Below, piece by piece: positions 1-5,127 of a stretch of 5,127 nucleotides of DNA. Source of the DNA: an uncultured Gemmatimonadaceae bacterium. Its GTDB lineage: Bacteria; Gemmatimonadota; Gemmatimonadetes; Gemmatimonadales; Gemmatimonadaceae. The notes below the pieces were generated by a model. It saw only the letters and a program-made list of their open reading frames with translations, ran no database searches and had not been told where the DNA came from. The translations under genes and the position numbers were made by a program. The stretch is from assembly GCA_955652265.1 (NCBI GenBank), contig CATPBD010000107.1:1-5127 (forward strand), read 5' to 3'. Numbering within the stretch: position 1 is the first letter of the stretch; every line of letters begins with the position of its first letter.

Positions 1-312
1 GAGCCCGCGGTCGATCAGCATTTGAACAATGAGTCCGCCGAACGAGTGGCCCATCAGAATTGGCTGGCTGTCGAGCTTACGAATGATGCGATCGTAGTGA
101 TCGACGACCGTCTTGAGCTTGAGACCCTTGAGTGGTGACGGATCTTTGCGAATCGCTTCGACCTCTCCTTCCAAGCCGGGCCAGGGCGGAGCGAGGACCT
201 TATAGCCGGCTTTTTGATAGCGGTCGATCCACCCTTCCCAGCTTCTGGGGGTCAGCCAGAGTCCGTGGATGAGGACGATGGTTGGTTTGGTGGTGCTGCC
301 GTTTGTGGTCAT
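1..312 (-). CDS. Alpha/beta hydrolase, N-terminal part (cut by window edge)
   Basis: The first 104 codons of an alpha/beta-hydrolase-fold enzyme are present; the rest lies left of the window. After a short polar N-terminus, the first core strand (TIVLIHGLW, residues 11-19) carries the His-Gly oxyanion segment. The nucleophile elbow GHSFGG lies at 88-93, making Ser90 the expected catalytic nucleophile. The acid and histidine of the triad would be in the missing part. The segment between (PPWPGLEGEVEAIRKDPSP) and the HYDRIIRKL helix resemble small soluble bacterial hydrolases of the lipase/esterase/haloperoxidase-like type. The substrate cannot be told. The ATG at 312 is chosen because a GGAGG lies six bases upstream and the protein begins just before the first strand. 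There is no signal peptide, so it is probably cytoplasmic. It is transcribed divergently from the DUF1624 gene. Confidence 0.9.
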   Translation of the reverse strand, partial: MTTNGSTTKPTIVLIHGLWLTPRSWEGWIDRYQKAGYKVLAPPWPGLEGEVEAIRKDPSPLKGLKLKTVVDHYDRIIRKLDSQPILMGHSFGGLIVQMLIDRGL

Positions 313-318
313 GGGGCG

Positions 319-324
319 CCTCCG
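319..324 (-). promoter_or_regulatory. Ribosome binding site of the alpha/beta hydrolase
   Basis: Read on the minus strand, CGGAGG stands six bases before the ATG at 312. It is a good match to the anti-Shine-Dalgarno sequence and fixes the start of a gene whose end is outside the window. Confidence 0.7.
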
Positions 325-331
325 CTCAGAG

Positions 332-361
332 ATTACTTCCTTGCGACGTGAAGTCCGTCAA
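332..361 (-). promoter_or_regulatory. Possible sigma70-like promoter of the hydrolase gene
   Basis: On the minus strand TTGACG (361-356, five of six consensus bases) is followed after 18 bases by AGTAAT (337-332, four of six). Transcription would begin near position 325, almost at the ribosome binding site, giving a very short leader. A match of this quality can arise by chance, and promoter consensus may differ in this phylum, so this is only a candidate. Confidence 0.22.
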
Positions 362-534
362 TCTCTATGTTATCGCGCGCAGCGGATTGTGGTAGGAGTG
401 CGGCGCAATCGTGACGTGCCGATATGGTTGAAACGTCTGATTCGATGCGTGCTCTGACGCCGCGAAGACCTTCCGCCTGCGTCCCGTGAGTGATAGCGTG
501 TTCGTACCTGAGCCACGACGTTGGGCTGACGAAA

Positions 535-540
535 GGGAGG
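535..540 (+). promoter_or_regulatory. Ribosome binding site that decides the DUF1624 start
   Basis: GGGAGG ends four bases before a CTG codon at 545. No ATG, GTG or TTG occurs in frame between the upstream stop (TGA at 527) and the GTG at 590, which lies 49 bases after this site and inside the conserved N-terminal motif. The site therefore points to initiation at CTG 545. Confidence 0.55.
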
Positions 541-544
541 TCCC

Positions 545-1720
545 CTGCAAACCGACCGACGCATTCACTCGATTGACGTCGCGCGCGGCGTGGCAATGGT
601 CCTCATGGCCATCGATCATGTGCGCGTCTACGCCGGCGTGCCCCCGGGCGGCCCGAAACCCGGCGTCTTCTTCACGCGCTGGATCACGAACTTCGTCGCG
701 CCCGCGTTTGCTTTTCTCTCCGGCACTTCGGCGTACCTCCTCGGCCGCAAACTGGGGAATCGCCGCGCGCTCTCGCGATACCTGGTGACACGCGGGCTAA
801 TACTGGTGCTGCTCGAGCTCACCGTCATACGCATCGCCTGGACCTTCAACTTCGACTTCGGACACTACCTCCTGGCGGGCGTCATCTGGATGCTCGGCTG
901 GTGCATGGTGCTGCTTGCCGCGATCATCTGGCTCCCCGTAGCGGCCATAGGGGCGTTTGGCGTAGCGGTGATCGTCCTTCACAACCTGATGGACTTTCTA
1001 TCACCCACGGCAGGCACGGCGCTCCAGCAAAGCTCTCTCAGCTGGCTGTGGCAGATTCTTTACTTTGGGGGGCCGATACAGCTCCGGCAGAACGGGCCGA
1101 CCCTCATGGTGCTCTACTCGATAGTGCCGTGGATTGGCGTGATGGCGGCGGGCTACGCGTTTGGCGCGGTGATTACGCTCGAGCCGCAGCGCCGCGACAG
1201 GATTTGCGTCACAATCGGCGTGTCGGCGATCGTGCTCTTTCTTCTGCTACGAACGATCGACATCTACGGCGATCCCCGGCACTGGCACGTGACCGAGCCC
1301 ACGCAGATGCCGACACTGTTTCGGTTCATCAACACGACCAAGTACCCGGCATCGCTCCAGTTCCTGTTGATGACGCTCGGGCCGACCATTCTCCTGCTGC
1401 CGCTCGCCGAGCGAGCACGCGGCAAGATCGGAGAAATTTTTTCCACGTTCGGGCGAGTCCCAATGTTCTACTATCTGATACACATCCCGACGATTCACTT
1501 CGCGGCCGTGATCGTATCACTCCTACGTGAGGGACGAGCGGATCCATGGCTCTTCACGAATCATCCGATGATGAATCCGCCCCCGCCCGACGGCTACACC
1601 TGGAAGCTCTCGCTGCTCTACGCGGTGTTCATCGTCGTGATTGCCGCACTGTATCTGCCGTGCCGCTGGTATGCGCGACGAAAGGCAACAAGTCCGGCTC
1701 CGTGGATGCGCTACATCTGA
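545..1720 (+). CDS. DUF1624/HGSNAT-like polytopic membrane protein, probable CTG start
   Basis: A 391-residue integral membrane protein of the DUF1624 family (Pfam HGSNAT_cat-like), related to heparan-alpha-glucosaminide N-acetyltransferase and presumed to move acyl groups across or at the membrane; no bacterial substrate is implied by the sequence. Family marks are SIDVARG at 9-15 running into LMAIDHVR at 20-27, RWITNFVAP at 45-53 followed by FLSG, FGRVPMFYYLIHIPTIH at 302-318, and a C-terminal helix ending CRWYARRK with the terminal APWMRYI. About eight to ten hydrophobic helices are visible, and the length is normal for the family. The first conventional start, GTG at 590, would delete the SIDVARG motif. 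Starting at CTG 545 restores it and uses a well-placed GGGAGG. A sequencing error upstream is the alternative. It is followed three bases later by the VOC gene, suggesting an operon. Confidence 0.88.
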   Translation: MQTDRRIHSIDVARGVAMVLMAIDHVRVYAGVPPGGPKPGVFFTRWITNFVAPAFAFLSGTSAYLLGRKLGNRRALSRYLVTRGLILVLLELTVIRIAWTFNFDFGHYLLAGVIWMLGWCMVLLAAIIWLPVAAIGAFGVAVIVLHNLMDFLSPTAGTALQQSSLSWLWQILYFGGPIQLRQNGPTLMVLYSIVPWIGVMAAGYAFGAVITLEPQRRDRICVTIGVSAIVLFLLLRTIDIYGDPRHWHVTEPTQMPTLFRFINTTKYPASLQFLLMTLGPTILLLPLAERARGKIGEIFSTFGRVPMFYYLIHIPTIHFAAVIVSLLREGRADPWLFTNHPMMNPPPPDGYTWKLSLLYAVFIVVIAALYLPCRWYARRKATSPAPWMRYI

Positions 1721-1723
1721 GCA

Positions 1724-2134
1724 ATGAGCGTCAAGGCCGGGTATGCGACCACTCTGCTACGCGTTGCATCGACCGAGCAGTCGATCCACTTCTATGAGTT
1801 GTTGGGATTTACCACTGTGGACACGGATCGTGCGAAGCCCCTTGGGTGGGCGCGCATGCATTGTGAGGGCGGCGCGCTGATGTTCGTCAGGGACGAGGAA
1901 GCTGACGATACGCTCGCCCGGACAGAGCTGCTCTACATGTACACGCCCGACTTGATCACGCTTCGCGAGCAGCTTTTGTCAAACGGCGTCGAAGTACCGG
2001 CGATCGAGTACCCAGGGTATATGCCCAGCGGTGAAATCCGAGTTGAAGATCCCGATGGGTACATCATACTGGTTGGGCACTGGGGAAGATCGCAGCAAGA
2101 AGCGTGGGAGAAACGAATAAGCGTGAAGACCTAA
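1724..2134 (+). CDS. VOC (glyoxalase/bleomycin-resistance fold) family protein
   Basis: A 136-residue soluble protein with a single vicinal-oxygen-chelate domain. The first beta-alpha unit is YATTLLRVASTEQSIHFYELLGF (7-29 region). A paired-strand segment with GWARMHCEGGALMF (41-54) follows, then the second unit from ELLYMYT (68-74) through the LREQLLSNGVEV helix and turn, and the hallmark VEDPDGYIILVGHW ending (107-120). The first strand has no His or Gln at the usual metal-ligand place, so a metal-dependent lyase or dioxygenase is unlikely; a binding protein of the resistance type or an unassigned enzyme is more probable. The ATG is three bases after the DUF1624 stop with no strong ribosome binding site of its own, which suggests translational coupling. 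The substrate is unknown. The short polar tail (QQEAWEKRISVKT) has no recognisable motif. Confidence 0.87.
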   Translation: MSVKAGYATTLLRVASTEQSIHFYELLGFTTVDTDRAKPLGWARMHCEGGALMFVRDEEADDTLARTELLYMYTPDLITLREQLLSNGVEVPAIEYPGYMPSGEIRVEDPDGYIILVGHWGRSQQEAWEKRISVKT

Positions 2135-2172
2135 TCAATACGCTCATTTCTAACTCTCTCCACAACTGAGAG
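2135..2172. other. Convergent intergenic gap, no clear terminator
   Basis: The VOC gene (plus) and the yedA-like gene (minus) converge on 38 bases. A five-pair CTCTC/GAGAG inverted repeat sits at about 2154-2172, next to the yedA stop, but neither strand shows a T-run after it, so it is not a convincing intrinsic terminator. Confidence 0.5.
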
Positions 2173-3093
2173 CTACCCGCTCTGAGCCGTCGTCGTACTG
2201 CGTGCCGTTGTGATCAATGCAACCGCACAGATCACAATCGCCGCCGCAACGCCAGTCCGAATCGACAACCTTTCGCCCGCGATCGCCCAGCCGAGCATCA
2301 CCGCGACAATAGGATTCACGTAAGCGTACGTCCCGAGATGCGCCGGCGAGACTTTGTCGAGCAGCCAGATGTAAGAGGTGAAGCCGAGCAGCGATCCGAA
2401 CGTGATCAGGTACGCGAGACCAAGCGTGGATGCTCGCGAAACATGGTGGACGTCGAAATGAGAAAGCTCTCCGCTCAGCACTCCGACTACTACCAGCAGC
2501 GCACCACCGCCTAGCATTTCCATCCCGGTGGTCAGAAGTCCCGACTCTGGCAGCTCCGCGTCACGGGACCAGAATGATCCGATCGCCCAGGAGAGCGAGC
2601 CGAGTATCAGCACCAGCGCGCCGAGGGGTCTGACATCGCCGTGTCCACCCATGTTGCCCGGGCCAACGAGGACGATTATCCCGATGAAGCCCAGCACGAG
2701 CCCGATGAACACAGCACCGCTCGGACGCTTCCTCGGTGGTCTCACCCATTCGATTATCACGAGCCAAAAGGGCAGGATCGAGACGAGCAAAGCGGTTAGT
2801 CCCGATGGGACGAACTGCTCGGCCCACACTACAGCGCCGTTTCCGCCGAGCAACAGAAATCCGCCCGCAATGACCGCGTTGCGCCAGTGCAGTTTCGTCG
2901 GCCTGGGCGCGCCACGGTGTCGCGCCCAGACATACAGGAGCACGCCCGAGACGAGAAAGCGCGTTCCTCCCATGATGAACGGTGGGATCGTCTCGATCGC
3001 ATACCGGATCGCGAGATACGTCGAGCCCCAGATGATGTAGATGGAAGCGAACGCAGCAATTATCTGCGCGCGCGAGGCGCGTTGTTGATTCAC
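2173..3093 (-). CDS. yedA: EamA/DMT-superfamily exporter, YedA-like
   Basis: A 306-residue inner-membrane transporter with ten predicted helices arranged as two EamA repeats (about 10-142 and 155-297). Close matches to the E. coli YedA pattern, from memory, include YIIWGSTYLAIR at 19-30 followed by IPPF, GNGAVVWAEQFVPSG at 84-98, the SWAIGSFWSR segment at 168-177, VSPAHLGTYAYVNPIVAVMLG at 248-268, and GERLS at 273-277. Members of this family export metabolites or drugs; YedA itself has no firmly established substrate. The start is GTG at 3093, because the next in-frame ATG is at residue 41, inside the second helix. No good ribosome binding site precedes it, so translation may depend on read-through from arfB, whose stop is 40 bases upstream. 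Orthology to YedA rather than to another EamA subgroup is likely but not certain. Confidence 0.88.
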   Translation of the reverse strand: MNQQRASRAQIIAAFASIYIIWGSTYLAIRYAIETIPPFIMGGTRFLVSGVLLYVWARHRGAPRPTKLHWRNAVIAGGFLLLGGNGAVVWAEQFVPSGLTALLVSILPFWLVIIEWVRPPRKRPSGAVFIGLVLGFIGIIVLVGPGNMGGHGDVRPLGALVLILGSLSWAIGSFWSRDAELPESGLLTTGMEMLGGGALLVVVGVLSGELSHFDVHHVSRASTLGLAYLITFGSLLGFTSYIWLLDKVSPAHLGTYAYVNPIVAVMLGWAIAGERLSIRTGVAAAIVICAVALITTARSTTTAQSG

Positions 3094-3133
3094 GCGAACG
3101 TGGTAAGAGAGTGGGACAGAATGGGTTGGGAAT

Positions 3134-3586
3134 TTACTCGAAGGACTTGTTCGTGCGGTCGCGCTTCTTGTGCGACTGCCGCTTTTTCCCCTCGAGTCGC
3201 GCCTCCTTCGAGGCTTTGGTGGGCCTTGTCGCCCTTCTCTTCTTCGGAATCACCAGCGCCTGACGCACCATGTCCGCGAGTCGCTCCTCCGCGAGATCGC
3301 GATTCCTGCTCTGGCTCCGATTGTCGCTGGCGACAACCCTTATGCTTCCATCGGTGGTGAGTCGCGAAGCAAGCCGCTCGATCAGACGAGCGCGCTGATC
3401 ATCGCTCAACGCTCGCGACCCCTGAACACTCCAGAAGATCTCCACCCTCGACGATGTCTTGTTCACGTGCTGCCCACCCGCTCCGGAGGAGCGTGACACG
3501 CGCACGTCGAGCTCGCTGCGGGGAATCGAAAGGGCGTCGTTGACCTGAAGAAGATTCTCGGCTGCTACAGGAGCGGAGCCGCTCAT
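3134..3586 (-). CDS. arfB: Alternative ribosome-rescue aminoacyl-tRNA hydrolase ArfB (YaeJ)
   Basis: A 150-residue protein of the class I release-factor-like family that rescues ribosomes stalled on mRNAs lacking a stop codon, by hydrolysing peptidyl-tRNA. The catalytic loop SGAGGQHVNKTSS spans 34-46, with GGQ at 37-39. It is followed by the compact RF1-like domain (VEIFWSV, then LSDDQRARLIERL and GSIRVVASDNRSQSRNRD) and a strongly basic C-terminal tail (KKRRATRPTKASKEARLEGKKRQSHKKRDRTNKS) that in ArfB enters the empty mRNA channel. The RPTKASKEAR segment matches the E. coli YaeJ tail well. No stop-codon-recognition domains are present, which separates it from RF1 and RF2. The N-terminus is about 10-15 residues longer than E. 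coli's. The ATG at 3586 overlaps the permease stop by one base (TGATG), with no clear ribosome binding site, so termination-reinitiation is likely. The frame stays open upstream to a GTG at 3637, but that lies deep in the permease gene. Confidence 0.93.
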   Translation of the reverse strand: MSGSAPVAAENLLQVNDALSIPRSELDVRVSRSSGAGGQHVNKTSSRVEIFWSVQGSRALSDDQRARLIERLASRLTTDGSIRVVASDNRSQSRNRDLAEERLADMVRQALVIPKKRRATRPTKASKEARLEGKKRQSHKKRDRTNKSFE

Positions 3587-4704
3587 CAGCGCCAGCGGAA
3601 CAGCTTGAGTGCGGTGAAAAACGTGACTACTCCCCACGTGATAATGATCAATAGTTGGGGAGTGATCACGGGGAGTGAAGCTCCCTCGAGCATGTTGGCG
3701 CGCAGGGCATCATTGACCGCGGTGAGCGGCAACAGCCTGATGAAAGGCTGCACGACACGCGGGAAGTTCGACGACGAGAAGAACACTCCGGAGAAGATCC
3801 ACATCGGGAGCATCATGAAGTTCATGATTCCCGATACGGCTTCCGTCGTGCGCGCACGGGATGCGGAGAGAAGTCCCAGGCCGCCGAACGAGATGGCAGC
3901 GAGCAGGCAAATGAGAAACAGCGTGACGAGCGAGCCTCGCAATGGAACTCCGAACGCCCAATGACCGAAGCCGACCAGCGTCACGACTTCCAGGATCAGG
4001 AAGACGAGTCGGGAGAAGAGGAAGGAGAGCAAGTACTGCGCGCGCGACATCGGTGTCGCCATCAATCGCTTCAACAATTTCTTGCTGCGGGCAGTAACAA
4101 TGGAAAAGCCAATACCCCAGATGCTGCCTCCCATGAGATTCATGCCGAGCAGGCCAGGAATCAGAAAGTCGATATACCGCGAGCCAGGCTCAGTGACGTA
4201 TGTGTCGCTCGCGCGCACCGGATCCGCTCTGCCGGCTCCCGTTTGAACGGCTCGATCGACGAGGACGCGCGCGCTCACGGCGTCGCTTCTGCCGCGATCG
4301 TAGACGTAGTGAATGCTGTCCTTTGCCGATCCAGGAACGACGAGGAGCGCAACCTTTCCGGTGCGAAGCGCGCGCGCAGCGGCGCTATCGTCGTACGTTG
4401 TGACTACGAGAGTGGAATCCCTCTGGAGAGAGCTGATTATCGCCTCGCCGCCGCCGGCGGTGCCAACGACACCGATCTGCACCTTGTCCGGCCCGCGCTG
4501 TCTGAATGCGATTCCCAATCCTGCCGCGAGGAGTATGGGAAAGATAAACGTCCAGAAAACGGCCTCTGGCTCACGAACGAACTCGCGGAACCGGACGAGG
4601 GTGAGCTGCACCATCGAGGTCTGCATGAAGCCGCGTCTCTGCAGAGGCTTTCGCTCTGCTCGCGCCATCTCCTCGGTGATCGGAAACGGAATTCGCTCAC
4701 TCAT
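3586..4704 (-). CDS. ABC-2 type exporter permease
   Basis: A 372-residue membrane subunit of an ABC exporter, ABC-2/DrrB-like. A charged cytoplasmic N-terminus of about 45 residues (containing REFVREPEAVFW at 40-51) leads into helix 1 at about 48-67. A hydrophilic extracytoplasmic domain of about 110 residues (68-177) follows, then five more helices near 178-202, 224-248, 258-280, 291-310 and 350-367. Family motifs are the cytoplasmic KKLLKRLMATPMSRAQYL at 208-224, which is expected to touch the ATPase, and LLPLTAVNDALRANML at 324-339. The substrate could be a drug, lipid or polysaccharide; the sequence does not tell. The ATG at 4704 is chosen because it has GGGAGGA nine bases upstream and makes the typical 8-base overlap with the ATPase gene. 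The longer open frame to 4794 runs through the ATPase gene and lacks family features there. Confidence 0.92.
   Translation of the reverse strand: MSERIPFPITEEMARAERKPLQRRGFMQTSMVQLTLVRFREFVREPEAVFWTFIFPILLAAGLGIAFRQRGPDKVQIGVVGTAGGGEAIISSLQRDSTLVVTTYDDSAAARALRTGKVALLVVPGSAKDSIHYVYDRGRSDAVSARVLVDRAVQTGAGRADPVRASDTYVTEPGSRYIDFLIPGLLGMNLMGGSIWGIGFSIVTARSKKLLKRLMATPMSRAQYLLSFLFSRLVFLILEVVTLVGFGHWAFGVPLRGSLVTLFLICLLAAISFGGLGLLSASRARTTEAVSGIMNFMMLPMWIFSGVFFSSSNFPRVVQPFIRLLPLTAVNDALRANMLEGASLPVITPQLLIIITWGVVTFFTALKLFRWR
3629..3676 (-). repeat. Inverted repeat with two alternative pairings inside the permease 3' end
   Basis: In the minus-strand transcript two ACTCCCC copies (3676-3670 and 3663-3657) precede a single GGGGAGT (3635-3629). 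The distal copy can pair through ACTCCCC plus GTGAT with ATCAC plus GGGGAGT (12 pairs, 2-base bulge). The proximal copy can pair as ACTCCCCA with TGGGGAGT (8 pairs, 19-base loop). The two pairings exclude each other. An 8-base palindrome, GTGATCAC (3662-3669), lies between. The element is coding sequence for permease residues about 343-359 and ends 42 bases before the arfB ATG. The symmetry is real; any function is inference. Confidence 0.45.
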
Positions 4705-5127
4705 CGCGCAAAGTCCTCCCGGTGAGCGACACAAACACGTCTTCCAACGTCGCTGAAGTCTTCCTCGGCTCCGGCGGAGGGAGGTGGGAGACATCCACCG
4801 AATCGATGAGATCGCGCGGCGTTCCCAGCGCGATGATGTGCCCGTGATCGACGATCGCCACCCGGTCGCATAAGCGCTCCGCCTCTTCCATGTAGTGCGT
4901 GGTGAGGACGATCGTCTTTCCCTCCGCCTGGAATTTTGAGATCAGGTCCCAGAGCTGACGCCGGGAGACCGGGTCCAAACCCGTCGTAGGCTCGTCCAGA
5001 AAAAGGAGCTGCGGATTGCCGACCAGCGCACAGGCGACGGCAAGACGCTGCTTCTGCCCGCCAGACAATCCACCGACGCGCGAGGTGCGCTTCTCTCCTA
5101 GCTCGACTTGATCGATTACCTCACCGA
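4697..5127 (-). CDS. ABC exporter ATP-binding protein, C-terminal part (cut by window edge)
   Basis: The last 142 or so residues of an ABC ATPase; the start and the Walker A region lie beyond the right edge. Reading inward from the edge, the visible chain begins GEVIDQVELGEKRTSRVGG and passes directly into the signature LSGGQKQR (minus strand, from 5068). It continues with Walker B LLFLDEP and the TTGLDP D-loop, the switch histidine in VLTTHYMEEAE, and VAIVDHGHIIALGTP. The tail ends TLEDVFVSLTGRTLRDE, which is typical of DrrA/CcmA-type exporter ATPases. It should hydrolyse ATP to drive the permease encoded next, with which it overlaps by eight bases (ATGAGTGA). The reading frame remains open to the window edge with all motifs intact, so nothing suggests a pseudogene. 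The TTG of the signature motif is not a start codon. Confidence 0.94.
   Translation of the reverse strand, partial: GEVIDQVELGEKRTSRVGGLSGGQKQRLAVACALVGNPQLLFLDEPTTGLDPVSRRQLWDLISKFQAEGKTIVLTTHYMEEAERLCDRVAIVDHGHIIALGTPRDLIDSVDVSHLPPPEPRKTSATLEDVFVSLTGRTLRDE
4714..4720 (-). promoter_or_regulatory. Ribosome binding site of the ABC permease
   Basis: On the minus strand GGGAGGA stands nine bases before the ATG at 4704, inside the end of the ATPase gene. It fixes the permease start and argues against the longer open frame beginning at 4794. Confidence 0.7.

Larger units (their letters stand above)
313..534. other. Divergent intergenic region
   Basis: About 220 bases separate the divergent hydrolase and DUF1624 genes and must hold the promoters of both. 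Apart from the weak minus-strand promoter candidate and the flanking ribosome binding sites, I see no clear plus-strand promoter, no strong inverted repeat, no tRNA and no credible small gene. The short open frames here lack recognisable protein character or run across the neighbouring genes. Confidence 0.6.

Noticed and set aside
269..457. 62-codon plus-strand frame across the hydrolase start
   Set aside because: It overlaps the hydrolase N-terminus and ribosome binding site on the other strand and has no recognisable features.
486..788. 100-codon plus-strand frame overlapping the DUF1624 start
   Set aside because: I considered it as the true N-terminus joined by a frameshift, but its residues before the overlap do not resemble the family. 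The in-frame CTG start explains the conserved motif without a frameshift.
901..1530. 209-codon plus-strand frame inside the DUF1624 gene
   Set aside because: It is an out-of-frame shadow, rich in Arg, Ala, Asp and His, without domain character; the overlapping frame encodes conserved membrane motifs.
2154..2172. CTCTC/GAGAG hairpin as a shared terminator between the convergent genes
   Set aside because: There are only five pairs and no T-run on either strand.
2528..3040. 170-codon plus-strand frame opposite yedA
   Set aside because: It is antisense to a clear EamA transporter and its Pro/Ser/Arg-rich translation matches nothing known.
3587..3637. Longer N-terminus for ArfB starting at GTG 3637
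   Set aside because: This would overlap the permease by about 50 bases and add residues with no counterpart in ArfB proteins; the TGATG junction is the better start.
4444..4458. GC-rich palindrome-like run (GCCGCCGCCGGCGG)
   Set aside because: It lies inside the permease extracytoplasmic domain and reflects Gly/Ala codon bias around the AGGGEA segment; nothing suggests a regulatory site.
3961..4725. 254-codon plus-strand open frame opposite the ABC permease
   Set aside because: It is antisense to a gene with clear ABC-2 motifs, its translation is charged and low in hydrophobic residues with no family resemblance, and long antisense frames are expected in GC-rich coding DNA.
4704..4794. Longer N-terminus for the ABC permease
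   Set aside because: The extra 30 residues are Arg-rich shadow of the ATPase gene; the ATG at 4704 has a strong ribosome binding site and the usual short overlap.

Overview
The window comes from a moderately high-GC bacterium (roughly 60 % by eye) with tightly packed genes, short or overlapping junctions, and Shine-Dalgarno sites in front of at least three genes. The protein repertoire resembles soil Gemmatimonadota or Acidobacteriota: a DUF1624 membrane acyltransferase-like protein, a small alpha/beta hydrolase, and an ABC-2 exporter whose permease carries an 'REPEAVFW' first-helix motif. That placement is recalled from similar proteins and is tentative; no rRNA or other phylogenetic marker is present.

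Layout. At the left edge (1-312, minus strand) lies the N-terminal part of an alpha/beta hydrolase, cut by the window edge. A divergent intergenic region (313-544) separates it from two plus-strand genes: a polytopic DUF1624/HGSNAT-like protein (545-1720) and, three bases later, a VOC-fold protein (1724-2134). These two probably form a small operon. After a 38-base convergent gap come four minus-strand genes, which in transcription order (right to left) are: an ABC exporter ATPase (partial, 4697 to the window end), its ABC-2 permease (3586-4704), the ribosome-rescue hydrolase ArfB (3134-3586) and a YedA-like EamA/DMT exporter (2173-3093). ATPase and permease overlap by 8 bases, permease and arfB share one base (TGATG), and arfB and yedA are 40 bases apart, so the four look like one operon.

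How the genes fit together. The ATPase and permease form one small-molecule or drug-type ABC-2 exporter. Coupling of a stalled-ribosome rescue factor to that exporter and to a second, DMT-type exporter invites the idea of a translation-stress or antibiotic-response operon, but ordinary housekeeping clustering is equally possible. No RNA genes, insertion sequences, CRISPR arrays or phage features were seen. I found no convincing previously undescribed system. The points most worth a second look are the apparent CTG start of the DUF1624 gene, the exporter-arfB-exporter arrangement, and a pair of mutually exclusive hairpins predicted in the mRNA just upstream of arfB.
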